Part shown: in pieces, positions 10,172-19,248 of the stretch
How the letters are laid out: every line of letters starts with the position of its first letter
Numbering within the stretch: position 1 is the first letter of the stretch
Assembly (NCBI RefSeq): GCF_902364355.1
Contig: NZ_CABJDK010000003.1
Coordinates: 1-64,000 of the forward strand
Reading direction: 5' to 3'
DNA from: Collinsella aerofaciens
GTDB lineage: Bacteria > Actinomycetota > Coriobacteriia > Coriobacteriales > Coriobacteriaceae
Length of the DNA: 64,000 bases
Program-made: the position numbers and the translations under genes
The notes under the pieces: generated by a model
Told to the model about the DNA's origin: nothing
The model's input: only the letters and a program-made list of their open reading frames with translations
The model's database searches: none

Positions 10172-10642
10172 ATGGGCTACAACACTTCAAGCGCAGCACT
10201 CGCCTATGATATGAACGCCATGCCCGCCTATCGTGAGACGCCGCAGGCCCCCGTTGCTCCCCGTGAGCAGCGCACGCCGCGCTTTGATGTCTACACGGGC
10301 GCGGGCCGTCAGGCAAACCAGGCGGTAAGCCCGGTTTTCATGAGCGTTCTTAAAACGTTTTGCATCATTGCGGCTATCTTCATGACGATCGGCGTCGCCC
10401 GCGTGGCGCTCGCCGGCGTTACGGCCCAGGTGCTCAACAGCAACGCCGAGCTTACCAACACGCTCGAAAAGGCGACCGATGAGAGCTCCGACCTGGAGGT
10501 CATGCATTCGGTCTATGGCGCCGACACGCGCATTCGCGACCTTGCGGGTGCTTATGGCATGGTGGAGCCCAGCGAGAGCGTTACACTTGACTTTTCGCAG
10601 GATGCAGCCGCGGGCGCCAACGCGACCGCGACCGCTCAGTAG
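10172..10642 (+). CDS. ftsL: FtsL-like bitopic division protein
   Basis: 156 aa. A disordered N-terminal cytoplasmic part of about 55 residues is followed by one membrane segment (around residues 62-85, TFCIIAAIFMTIGVARVALAG) and a short extracytoplasmic region (VLNSNAELTNTLEKATDESSDLEV) with heptad-like spacing. FtsL sequences diverge too far for motif recognition, so the call rests on topology and position between rsmH and ftsI. It would scaffold FtsQ, FtsB and FtsWI at the septum. GGGAGG precedes the ATG. Confidence 0.75.
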   Translation: MGYNTSSAALAYDMNAMPAYRETPQAPVAPREQRTPRFDVYTGAGRQANQAVSPVFMSVLKTFCIIAAIFMTIGVARVALAGVTAQVLNSNAELTNTLEKATDESSDLEVMHSVYGADTRIRDLAGAYGMVEPSESVTLDFSQDAAAGANATATAQ

Positions 10643-10659
10643 CAAGACGGTAGCTGAGT

Positions 10660-12525
10660 ATGACAAATGACTATCGCCGCGGTTCCGATGGGGGCCGCGG
10701 TTCTGGACGTCCCTCGTCGCGGGGACGTTCTGGTTATCAAGGAACGGGTCGGCAATCTTACAACGCCGGGCAGTCCCGTGGCAACGACCCGGCGTCGCGA
10801 CTTCGCGGCTCGGGCGGCCCTCAAGTGCATAACACCAGGTCGCGCGAGAGTTCGTCGACCGAATGGCTCACAGGCACGCCTCTGCCTCGCCGCAAAGCCG
10901 TCATGGGCTTCATTGGGCTTGGCTTGGGCTTGGGCGTCTTTCGCCTTGCCGACTATCAAATTGTCGAAGCCGATAAACTGCGCGAGCGCGCCGATGCGCG
11001 CCGCCTGCTTGCGCAGACCCTCTATGCCAAACGTGGCACCATCTACGACCGCAACGGTAACGTGCTGGCGTCGTCGGTCGAATGTCGCAACATCGCCGTG
11101 AACCCCCAGCTTGTCGAGGATGTTGACAAGACGGTGTCGGCGCTGGTCAAGGCAACTGGAATCGATAAAAAGACCTGCCGCAAGCTCGTTGAGTCCGATG
11201 GAACCTGGGTGTATATCAAGCGCCAGGTGGACGAAGACGACGCTGCGGCGCTGGAGAAGAAGAACCTGCCCGGCGTGCTTTTTGAGCAGGCCATGAAGCG
11301 CGTATATCCATACGGCAATCTGGCATCGCAGGTGCTGGGTGTAGTGAATGTAGACAACGACGGCTTGACGGGTCTCGAAAAGCAATACAACAAGCTTCTG
11401 ACCGGCACGAACGGTTCTCTCGTACGCGAGCGCGCGAGGGACGGCAGCTATATCGCGGGCGGTGCCTATAAAAAGGTGGCTGCGGTCGACGGCGTTGATA
11501 TCGTGACGACGCTCGACGTCAATATCCAGCGTGCGGCCGAGGATGCCCTGGCAGAGGCTGTCGAGAAGACAAAGGCCAAGAACGGCTCGGCGCTGGTCAC
11601 CGATCCTACGACAGGCGAGATCTTGGCAGCCTGCTCGTATCCGACCTACGACCAGACCAATTTGGAAAACGCCAAGACCGAGGATATGAACCTGCGCCTG
11701 GTCACCGACGCCTACGAGCCCGGCTCGGTCTTTAAGACGCTCGTGGCGGGCGCCGGCTTCGACTTGGGTGTCGTGCGGTCGAGTACGTCGTTTGAGGTGC
11801 CGGCGAGCATCAAGGTGGGCGACGATACCGTCACCGATGCCGACAAGCGCGACTACGCCATGACCATGGATGTACGCGAGATGATGCGCCGTTCGTCCAA
11901 CGTGGGTTTTGTCCTGGTGGGGCGCAAGATCGGTGCCGACGACTTTGCCGCCTATGTGGACAAGTGGGGCATCGGTCACAGCTCGGGTGTCGATTTTCCG
12001 GGCGAGAGCCTGGGCATCGTCAAGGAGCGTGACCAGTATGACGGCGCCACGCTGGGCTCGATGAGCTTTGGACAGGCGCTGTCTGTATCGCCGATTGAGA
12101 TCGCACGTGCCGTGGGCGGCATCGCCAACGGCGGCGTGATGATGACCCCGCACTTCTATAAGTCCAGCAAGGGCGACGAGAAGGACTGGGGCGAGGGCGA
12201 GCGCGCGATTTCGGAGGACGCCGCATCCCAGGTGACATCGTGCATGCAGACGGTCGTGTCGGAGGGAACGGGCGTTGGCGGCGCTGTTGACGGCTATGAC
12301 GTGGCGGGTAAGACCGGTACGGCCGAACGTGCCGACGAGAACGGCGGCTACCTCAAGGAGAACTACATGTCGTCCTTTATGGGCTTTGCACCGGCACAAT
12401 CGCCCAAGGTGCTGTGCTATATCACGCTCGACGGAACGCCGAGCGGCTCAGATGCCGCTGCGGTGCCGTTCCAGTCCATTATGGCCAACGCGCTCGACGT
12501 GCTGGGTATCCCGCACACGAAGTAG
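10660..12525 (+). CDS. ftsI: Septal transpeptidase, class B PBP (FtsI/PBP3)
   Basis: 621 aa. Residues 1-75 are Gly/Arg/Ser-rich and look disordered. A membrane anchor (around residues 82-100, MGFIGLGLGLGVF) follows, then a pedestal domain starting ERADARRLLAQTLYAKRGTIYDRNG, then the transpeptidase domain. Active-site motifs: SVFK (S of SxxK) near residue 350, SSN near residue 412 and KTGT near residue 550. It cross-links septal peptidoglycan together with FtsW, encoded in the same cluster. No PASTA domain is visible at the C-terminus. Confidence 0.93.
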   Translation: MTNDYRRGSDGGRGSGRPSSRGRSGYQGTGRQSYNAGQSRGNDPASRLRGSGGPQVHNTRSRESSSTEWLTGTPLPRRKAVMGFIGLGLGLGVFRLADYQIVEADKLRERADARRLLAQTLYAKRGTIYDRNGNVLASSVECRNIAVNPQLVEDVDKTVSALVKATGIDKKTCRKLVESDGTWVYIKRQVDEDDAAALEKKNLPGVLFEQAMKRVYPYGNLASQVLGVVNVDNDGLTGLEKQYNKLLTGTNGSLVRERARDGSYIAGGAYKKVAAVDGVDIVTTLDVNIQRAAEDALAEAVEKTKAKNGSALVTDPTTGEILAACSYPTYDQTNLENAKTEDMNLRLVTDAYEPGSVFKTLVAGAGFDLGVVRSSTSFEVPASIKVGDDTVTDADKRDYAMTMDVREMMRRSSNVGFVLVGRKIGADDFAAYVDKWGIGHSSGVDFPGESLGIVKERDQYDGATLGSMSFGQALSVSPIEIARAVGGIANGGVMMTPHFYKSSKGDEKDWGEGERAISEDAASQVTSCMQTVVSEGTGVGGAVDGYDVAGKTGTAERADENGGYLKENYMSSFMGFAPAQSPKVLCYITLDGTPSGSDAAAVPFQSIMANALDVLGIPHTK

Positions 12526-12653
12526 GGGGTTACAATCTTTGGGGCGTGGTTTGTTGTCCCATATGAGGGGTGTTCACATGCCCTGCACCACGCATGCGCG
12601 GCGCTGGGATACAATACGCCGATAGCATTATTTAGGTTTACAGGGGAGCTGCA

Positions 12654-14078
12654 ATGATAGAGATCGCCGTCAACAACCTCGCGGCCGCAACAGGGGCCCG
12701 AACCGTGACGGGAGAAGTCGATCGGGTATGCCGCGGGTGCGTTATCGACTCGCGCCAGGTCGAGGAAGGGACGATTTTCGTCGCCTTTCCCGGTGAAAAC
12801 GTCGACGGCAATGATTTTGCTTCCCGTGCCGTCCAGTCGGGTGCCGGCGCCGTCGTGATGACGCGTGAGCCCGAGGCCGAGCTGGTCTCGCTGGCGCAGG
12901 ACAAGGGCTGTGCCATCTTGCTGACCGATGATCCCGAGGAGTTTCTGCTGCGTTTGGCGCATGCGTATCGCCTGGAGCTTGGCTGCCTGGTCGTTGGCAT
13001 TACCGGTTCCATCGGCAAGACGACGACCAAGGACGTGCTCGCCGCTGTGCTCGCCAAGCGCTATCGTGTCTGGGCCACCAAGGGCAATTTCAATAACCTG
13101 ATCGGCATGCCGCTCACGGTGCTTTCCGCTCCGGCCGATACCGAGATCCTGGTGCTCGAGATGGGCATGAACCATTTCCACGAGATCGAGCGCCTGTCCC
13201 AGTCCGCCAATCCCAACCTTGCCATCGTGAGCAAGATCGGCACCTCTCATATCGGCATTTTGGGCAGCCGCGAGAACATCGCCCGCGCTAAGGCCGAGAT
13301 TGTACAGGGCATGTGCGCCGCCGGCGACTATTTGCCGCTGCTGGTTTTGGGCGGCGAGGACGATTTTACGCCGTTCATTCGCGATACGTTCGCCCAGCCT
13401 GCTGGTATCGACGTGATGCTGGCCGGTGTCTCTGACGATGATGAGGTCCGCGCCCGCGACGTTCGCGTTGATGACGAGGGCCGTCCGGTCTTTACGCTCG
13501 ATTTTGGTCAGGGCGAGACAATCGATACCATGCTTGCCATCCCCGGCGTGCAGTCCGTTCCTAATGCCGTTAAGGCCGCCGCGGTTGCCTATCGCCTGGG
13601 CGTGACGCCCGAGCAGATCGATGCTGCCTTTAGGGGCCTCACGATCACCGGTCACCGCCAGGAGATCAAGCGCGCCAAGAGCGGTGCCCGCGTCATCGAT
13701 GACTCCTATAACGCCAGCGCCGAATCGATGGCAGCCGGTCTCGACCTGCTGTGCTCGCTTTCGTGCACGGGGTCTCGCATGGCGATCCTGGGCGAGATGG
13801 GCGAGATGGGCGATGAGGCTCCTCGCATGCATGAGCTCGTGGGCGCTTATGCCGCCGCCAAGAAGCTCGACATGCTGGCGTGCGTGGGTGGTGAGCTGGC
13901 CCAGCTTATGGCCGATGCCGCACGCATGATGGGCATGGACGAGGACCGCATCCAGGTGTTCTCCGATTATCAGCAGGTGCTCGACCGCATGGGCGGCGCG
14001 CTTGAAAAACATGATGTTGTACTGGTCAAGGGTTCCCGCTTTGTTGAGCTCGACCGCTTTGTGGAAGGTGTGTGCTAG
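12654..14078 (+). CDS. murF: UDP-MurNAc-tripeptide D-Ala-D-Ala ligase
   Basis: 474 aa. It adds D-Ala-D-Ala to the UDP-MurNAc tripeptide in the cytosol. The N-terminal uridine-binding domain has GCVIDSRQVEEGTIFVAFPG. The central ATP-binding loop GITGSIGKTTTKD lies near residue 120, followed by NFNNLIGMPLTVL and EMGMNHFHEIERL. The C-terminal domain contains DDSYNASAESM. The 128-nt gap from ftsI includes TACAAT (12610-12615), a possible internal promoter, and GGGGAG before the start. mraY follows after 3 nt. Confidence 0.95.
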   Translation: MIEIAVNNLAAATGARTVTGEVDRVCRGCVIDSRQVEEGTIFVAFPGENVDGNDFASRAVQSGAGAVVMTREPEAELVSLAQDKGCAILLTDDPEEFLLRLAHAYRLELGCLVVGITGSIGKTTTKDVLAAVLAKRYRVWATKGNFNNLIGMPLTVLSAPADTEILVLEMGMNHFHEIERLSQSANPNLAIVSKIGTSHIGILGSRENIARAKAEIVQGMCAAGDYLPLLVLGGEDDFTPFIRDTFAQPAGIDVMLAGVSDDDEVRARDVRVDDEGRPVFTLDFGQGETIDTMLAIPGVQSVPNAVKAAAVAYRLGVTPEQIDAAFRGLTITGHRQEIKRAKSGARVIDDSYNASAESMAAGLDLLCSLSCTGSRMAILGEMGEMGDEAPRMHELVGAYAAAKKLDMLACVGGELAQLMADAARMMGMDEDRIQVFSDYQQVLDRMGGALEKHDVVLVKGSRFVELDRFVEGVC

Positions 14079-14081
14079 CCC

Positions 14082-15101
14082 ATGTTCGGCAATCCCTCGT
14101 ATCCAACGTATCAGGCTTTTTTGGGGCTTGGCATCGCCGCAGCCATTGCGCTGCTGCTCATGCCGTGGTGGATCAAGCTGCTCAAGGTCGAGGGTATCGG
14201 CCAACAGGTTCGTGCCGACGGCCCCAAGCGTCATTTGGTTAAGCAGGGAACGCCCACCATGGGTGGCGTTGTCATCCTCGTCGCGATCTCGCTGACCTGC
14301 CTGCTGATGGGCAAGCTCACCACCGAGCTCGTACTCGTGCTGCTCGCCACGCTGGCGACCGGCGTGCTGGGCCTGATCGACGACCTGACCTCCGTTACGC
14401 ATGGGCGCTCGCTCGGTCTGACGCCTCATGCCAAGATGATCGGCCTAACCATTATCTGTGTCACCTTTACGGTACTTGCCGTCAACTGGTGCGGCGTCGC
14501 CCCCGAGATTCGTTTTCCCGGTGGGTTGACGATCGACCTTGGCGTGCTTTCGACCACCATCTGCGGCTATTCGTTCCCGTGGCTCTATATTGTCTTTTGC
14601 TGGCTGATGATTGCCGGTCTTTCTAATGCCGTGAACCTGACCGATGGCCTTGACGGTCTTGCTGGCGGCACCTCCATGATCGCCATGCTCGCCATGGCTG
14701 CCATGGCGTTTTTGCACGGAGACGTGAACCTGTCCATCTTCTGTACCGCGTGTGCCGGTGCCTGCTTGGGCTTTCTGTGGTTCAACTGCTATCCGGCGAG
14801 CATCTTTATGGGCGATACCGGCTCGCTTGCTCTGGGCGCCGCGTTTGCCTGCACGTCCATCATGACCAACACCGAGGTCGTCTCCCTCATCATCGGCGGC
14901 CTGTTTATCGTTGAGACTCTGTCGGTCATGATTCAGGTTGTCTACTTCCATTTTACGCACAAGCGCGTCTTCCTTATGGCGCCCATCCATCATCATTTCG
15001 AAAAGAAGGGCTGGGCCGAGACCAAGGTCGTCATCCGTTTTTGGATTATCGCTGCGGCCTTTGGTGCCGTTGGCCTTGCTCTGTTCTTCCAGTTGGGATA
15101 G
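14082..15101 (+). CDS. mraY: Phospho-MurNAc-pentapeptide transferase
   Basis: 339 aa polytopic membrane enzyme that makes lipid I from UDP-MurNAc-pentapeptide and undecaprenyl phosphate. Family signatures: GTPTMGG near residue 55, LIDDLTS near residue 100 (catalytic Asp pair), NLTDGLDGLAGG near residue 187, FMGDTGSLALG near residue 245, and the PIHHHFE histidine loop near residue 303. Spacing to murF is 3 nt and to murD 9 nt, so one transcript is likely. Confidence 0.96.
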   Translation: MFGNPSYPTYQAFLGLGIAAAIALLLMPWWIKLLKVEGIGQQVRADGPKRHLVKQGTPTMGGVVILVAISLTCLLMGKLTTELVLVLLATLATGVLGLIDDLTSVTHGRSLGLTPHAKMIGLTIICVTFTVLAVNWCGVAPEIRFPGGLTIDLGVLSTTICGYSFPWLYIVFCWLMIAGLSNAVNLTDGLDGLAGGTSMIAMLAMAAMAFLHGDVNLSIFCTACAGACLGFLWFNCYPASIFMGDTGSLALGAAFACTSIMTNTEVVSLIIGGLFIVETLSVMIQVVYFHFTHKRVFLMAPIHHHFEKKGWAETKVVIRFWIIAAAFGAVGLALFFQLG

Positions 15102-15110
15102 TGGTCTTTC

Positions 15111-16517
15111 ATGCCTCTTGCTGATGTCTTTAGCCTGCTCGTTTTGGGTCAGGGCAAATCCGGTCTCGATGTCGCCCGCTGGGCGCTGGCACATCCCGAG
15201 CGCGTAAGCGCCGTTACCGTGTATGGCGGCGGCACCTCTGAGCCCAATGACGCCACGCGTGCGCTCGAGGCTGCTGGTGCGTCGTTTGTCTATGGGACCG
15301 AACAGGTCGAGGGCGCCTATGACGTATGCGTGACGTGCCCGGGCATCTCGGAGTTCTCGGGCTTCTTTAAGGCCGGGCGCGAGCATGCCGCCCAGATTAT
15401 GGGTGAGCCCGAGTTTGCCTATCGCCTGTCGCCCGATAACTGGATTGCCATCACGGGCACCAACGGCAAGACGACCACCACGTCGCTGACCGATTATCTG
15501 CTCAAGGCTTCCGGTGAGGCCAGTGTAGCTGTCGGCAACATCGGCGAGCCGCCTATCAACGAGATTGACGGCCGAGCCCACAACGAGTGGTTTGTGGCTG
15601 AGCTCTCGAGCTATCAGATTGCTACGACCACCGAGCTCCACCCTCGCGTGGCGGTGCTGCTCAACATCACTCCCGACCACTTGGGCTGGCATAAGAGCCA
15701 TAAGAACTATGCGCTTGCCAAGATCAAACTGTTTGACAATATGGTCGATGACGATCTGGTGGTCGTCGACGTCGAAGACGCCGGCATTCACGAGTTCGAT
15801 GAGTACATCTACACGCCGGGTCGTCGCATCTGCAAGGTTGCCTTTGACGAGCCAGAGGGTGAGGATGTCGCCTTTGTGCGCGATGGCAAGATGATCGTGC
15901 GCCTGAAGGGCGTCGAGACCCCGCTCATCGCTGCATCCGAGCTCAAGATCTCGGGCCATCACAATGTTATCAATGCCCTGTGCGCTGCCACGGCTGCCTT
16001 GGCAGTCGGTGCCGATGTCGATGGCGTCTGCCGCGGTCTGGCCTCGTTCCAGCCGCTCGAGCACCGCGTGGAGCCGTGTGGCGAGATTGACGGCGTGCGC
16101 TACGTCAACGATTCCAAGGCGACCAACACCGATGCGGTCGAGAAGGCCCTGACGGCATTTCCCGATGACGATGTGATCTTGCTGCTCGGCGGCCACGATA
16201 AGGGCACGCCGCTCACGGACTTCGCGCGCGTCGTTATGGACAACGTGCGCTCGGTCGTCTGCTTTGGCGATGCACGCGAACGCTTCACCGCCGCTATGGA
16301 CGAGGCCGATGTTGATGGCGATGTGGATATCGCCCAGGCGGATGACCTACGCGACGCCGTGGACGTTGCCCGTTCGCTGTCGAGCCGTGGCGATGTGATC
16401 TTACTTTCTCCTGCCTGCTCTTCGTTCGATGAGTTCTCGGGCTATGAGGAGCGCGGCCGCGTGTTTAAGGACTACGTGGCCCAGCTTGCCGCTACAGCGA
16501 AATCACAAATGGAATAG
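15111..16517 (+). CDS. murD: UDP-MurNAc-L-alanine:D-glutamate ligase
   Basis: 468 aa. It adds D-Glu to UDP-MurNAc-L-Ala. The N-terminal nucleotide-binding fold begins LLVLGQGKSGLDVARW. The Mur-ligase P-loop ITGTNGKTTTTSL lies near residue 115, followed by ELSSYQI and the NITPDHLGWH Mg-ligand region. ISGHHNVINALCAATA precedes the C-terminal domain with YVNDSKATNTDAV and LLLGGHDKG. ftsW starts 8 nt after the stop. Confidence 0.95.
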   Translation: MPLADVFSLLVLGQGKSGLDVARWALAHPERVSAVTVYGGGTSEPNDATRALEAAGASFVYGTEQVEGAYDVCVTCPGISEFSGFFKAGREHAAQIMGEPEFAYRLSPDNWIAITGTNGKTTTTSLTDYLLKASGEASVAVGNIGEPPINEIDGRAHNEWFVAELSSYQIATTTELHPRVAVLLNITPDHLGWHKSHKNYALAKIKLFDNMVDDDLVVVDVEDAGIHEFDEYIYTPGRRICKVAFDEPEGEDVAFVRDGKMIVRLKGVETPLIAASELKISGHHNVINALCAATAALAVGADVDGVCRGLASFQPLEHRVEPCGEIDGVRYVNDSKATNTDAVEKALTAFPDDDVILLLGGHDKGTPLTDFARVVMDNVRSVVCFGDARERFTAAMDEADVDGDVDIAQADDLRDAVDVARSLSSRGDVILLSPACSSFDEFSGYEERGRVFKDYVAQLAATAKSQME

Positions 16518-16525
16518 GGGTTGCA

Positions 16526-18046
16526 GTGAGAGAGGAGAGCCCCCGACAAGGTATGAGGAGGCCCGACTCGGACCGTGCTTCCTCACGTCGCATCACACCG
16601 CGTTCCAGCCGCGGCGGGCAGTCGTTTAGCGAACGCTATATTGCCGGCGTTCCCGCCCGTATCATGCGCCCCCGTTTGATATTCATGGCCTGCCTGTTTA
16701 CCTTGGTGTGCTTTGGCCTGCTGATGGTGTACTCGGCATCTTCGGTCGAGGCGCTGCACGAGAATGGCTCGGCGACGTTTTTTCTGGGTCGACAGGCCGC
16801 GTTTGCCGTGGTCGGTGTTCTGGCGCTGATTGCCATCGTGCGCGTTTTGCCGGACAGTTGGTTTGGGGAAGACGTGCTCAGGATCTTCCTCATAGGCATG
16901 ATAGGGCTACTGTTTCTGGTGTTCTTGGTGGGCAGCGGCAGCCGTGGCGCCACGCGCTGGCTCAACATCGCCGGCATTCAGTTCCAGCCTTCCGAGTTTT
17001 TAAAGCCATTTGCCATTGCGTATTCGGCCATCATGCTTGATCGCTTCTTTTCGCCCGGTGGCAACATCAACGAATTCCTTCGCAAGATGGGCATCTACCT
17101 GGGCATTTCGCTCTTTCTGATCTTTATCCAGCCCGATTTCGGTACTGTCCTGATCATCCTGTTGACCCTCATGTGCATGGCGTTGTTTGCGGGTCTCGAC
17201 CCTAGATTTATCATCGGCGTGCTAATCTTCGGCATTCTCGTGATCGTGATTGCGCTTGTCGCAGAGCCGTACCGTATGGTGCGTATTCAGGTTGCCTTGA
17301 ACCCTTGGGCCGACGAGTATGGTGACGGCTATCAGGCCACGCTTGCCATCATGGCCTTTGCCTCGGGCGGTCTGTTCGGCCGTGGCATCGGCAACTCAAC
17401 CATGAAGTACTCGTATCTGCCTGAGGCGCACAATGACTACATCCTGGCCATCATTGGCGAGGAAGTCGGTTTTGTCGGAACCGTGCTGTTCTTCTTGGTG
17501 TTTGCGATGCTGATCTACTCGGCGTTTCGCATTGCCGAGCAGGCGACCGATCGTCGGGGCGCGCTTATGGCGTCTGGCTCCGCGGTCATTCTCGCGGTGC
17601 AGTTTTTGATTAACGCGTTGGGCATCCTCAACGTGTTTCCCATGACGGGCAAACCGTTGCCGTTTATTAGCTATGGCGGTTCGTCGATTATTGTGTCGCT
17701 TATGCTTGCCGGGTTGGTCCTGCGCGTTTCGTACGAGAGCGCCCGTCGCGATGAGTACGACCGTCGCCGCGAGAGCTTTGCCGTTATGGATGAGAGTACC
17801 GCCGGCGTGCCCCACGTGCGCGGCGAGCGATCTTCGCGTAACGGTTTTACCGTCCTGGATGGCTCTGCGACCGAGCCGGCAGCCCGCCCGCGTCAGCGAA
17901 CGGCTCCGCAAGGTCGTCCGCAGCGCCCCAGCCCTCGCAACGCGGGCGGCGGATATAATCGAATCGATTTGAACTCGGACCCGTCGGCGCGTCTGCGCAC
18001 CGACGACCAGGGACCGCGTGTACGAAGGGACTACCATGACCGATAA
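16526..18046 (+). CDS. ftsW: Septal peptidoglycan polymerase FtsW (SEDS family)
   Basis: 506 aa, longer than the usual 370-420 because of tails at both ends. About ten membrane segments span residues 50-405. SEDS motifs are FQPSEFLK near residue 157, GDGYQATLA-type sequence near residue 270, LPEAHNDYILAIIGEEVGF near residue 298 and the signature PLPFISYGGSS near residue 380. A cytosolic Arg/Pro-rich tail of about 95 residues follows. The start is GTG after AATAGGGG. It polymerises lipid II for the septum with FtsI. The end overlaps murG by 11 nt. Confidence 0.94.
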   Translation: MREESPRQGMRRPDSDRASSRRITPRSSRGGQSFSERYIAGVPARIMRPRLIFMACLFTLVCFGLLMVYSASSVEALHENGSATFFLGRQAAFAVVGVLALIAIVRVLPDSWFGEDVLRIFLIGMIGLLFLVFLVGSGSRGATRWLNIAGIQFQPSEFLKPFAIAYSAIMLDRFFSPGGNINEFLRKMGIYLGISLFLIFIQPDFGTVLIILLTLMCMALFAGLDPRFIIGVLIFGILVIVIALVAEPYRMVRIQVALNPWADEYGDGYQATLAIMAFASGGLFGRGIGNSTMKYSYLPEAHNDYILAIIGEEVGFVGTVLFFLVFAMLIYSAFRIAEQATDRRGALMASGSAVILAVQFLINALGILNVFPMTGKPLPFISYGGSSIIVSLMLAGLVLRVSYESARRDEYDRRRESFAVMDESTAGVPHVRGERSSRNGFTVLDGSATEPAARPRQRTAPQGRPQRPSPRNAGGGYNRIDLNSDPSARLRTDDQGPRVRRDYHDR

Positions 18047-19151
18047 AATGACCGTTGCTATTGCAGCCGGCGGCACGGCAGGACACATCAACCCCGCGCT
18101 CGCCTTGGCCGAAGAACTGCGTGACCGTGGCCACCACGTTGTGTTCGTGGGCCAGTCGCGCAAGCTCGAGGGTCGTTTGGTCCCCGAGGCTGGGTTTGAT
18201 TTTGTGCCCATTACGGTCACGGGCTTCGACCGCTCCCGTCCTTGGACGGCGCTGACCTCGCTGTGGCGTGTCAATAAGGCCAAGCGTGCGCTCGCCAATC
18301 ATTTCTCAAAGGTCGGCAAGCCCGATGCCGCCATCGGTTTTGGTGCCTATGTCGAGGTTCCGCTGCTGGGGTGGTGCAAGGGCGCAGGCGTTCCGTATCT
18401 GCTGCATGAGCAGAACTCTGTTCCGGGCCTGGCCAACAAGATGATGAACTCCCACGCCGCCCGCGTGTGCATCTCGGTGCCGGCAGCGCGTTCGGTCTTT
18501 GAGCGCGAAGGTGACCCTGACCACGTGCTCATGACCGGCAACCCCGTACGTCGCTCGGTGATCGAGGGCGATCGCGCTCGTGGCCGCAAGGCACTTGGCG
18601 TTCCCGAGGACGCTACGCTGCTGCTCGTCTTTGGCGGTTCACTTGGCGCCCAGCACCTCAACGAGCGCGTGACTTCGCTCAAAAACGAGCTGCTTTCGCG
18701 CAAGAACCTCTATGTGTTGCATTCGACGGGTGCCGACGGCTTTGAGGAGACCGAGCGCGCTTTGGCGCTGACGCCCGAGGAGGCGAAGCGTTACCGCGTC
18801 CAGCCTTACATCGACAACATGGGCGATATGCTGGCTGCTGCCGATTTGGTGCTCTCGCGTTCGGGTGCATCGAGCGTGGCCGAGATCGCTGCGCTCGCCG
18901 TGCCCTCGGTGCTCGTGCCGTATCCGCATGCGACGGCCGACCACCAAACCACCAATGCTCGTTATCTGGTCGACGCCGGGGCCGGCGTGCTCTGCGCCGA
19001 TGCCGATATCGACGGTTCTGCCTTTGCCGATGAGCTGCTGCACCTGGTCGATGACGCGGCGGCGCGCGACGCCATGCGTCAGGCGGCGCGTGGTCTGGCT
19101 CAGGATAGAGCCGCCGCTCTTCTGGCGGATGCGGTAGAGGGTTTGCGTTAG
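18036..19151 (+). CDS. murG: Lipid II synthase (undecaprenyl-PP-MurNAc-pentapeptide GlcNAc transferase)
   Basis: 371 aa GT28 glycosyltransferase that converts lipid I to lipid II on the inner membrane face. Motifs: AAGGTAGHINPALALAEEL near the N-terminus, HEQNSVPGLANK near residue 125, GGSLGAQHLNE near residue 190, and the UDP-GlcNAc site RSGASSVAEI near residue 275 followed by ATADHQTTNARYL. I chose the ATG at 18036 because GAAGGGA sits 5 nt upstream; a GTG at 18018 is possible but precedes that site. The overlap with ftsW implies coupled translation. Confidence 0.95.
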   Translation: MTDKMTVAIAAGGTAGHINPALALAEELRDRGHHVVFVGQSRKLEGRLVPEAGFDFVPITVTGFDRSRPWTALTSLWRVNKAKRALANHFSKVGKPDAAIGFGAYVEVPLLGWCKGAGVPYLLHEQNSVPGLANKMMNSHAARVCISVPAARSVFEREGDPDHVLMTGNPVRRSVIEGDRARGRKALGVPEDATLLLVFGGSLGAQHLNERVTSLKNELLSRKNLYVLHSTGADGFEETERALALTPEEAKRYRVQPYIDNMGDMLAAADLVLSRSGASSVAEIAALAVPSVLVPYPHATADHQTTNARYLVDAGAGVLCADADIDGSAFADELLHLVDDAAARDAMRQAARGLAQDRAAALLADAVEGLR

Positions 19152-19248
19152 TTAGACGGGATATCTTCGGTCGCCCTCGCGCTGATGCGGTAGGTGCGGT
19201 ACAGTTAACGGGTTACAGGCAGTGTTTACGCAAGGAGTACACGAGCAC

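Noticed and set aside
14445..16196. Minus-strand ORF of 583 codons opposite mraY-murD
   Set aside because: It runs antisense across two clear plus-strand genes and has no recognisable domain; third-position GC makes such shadows common here.
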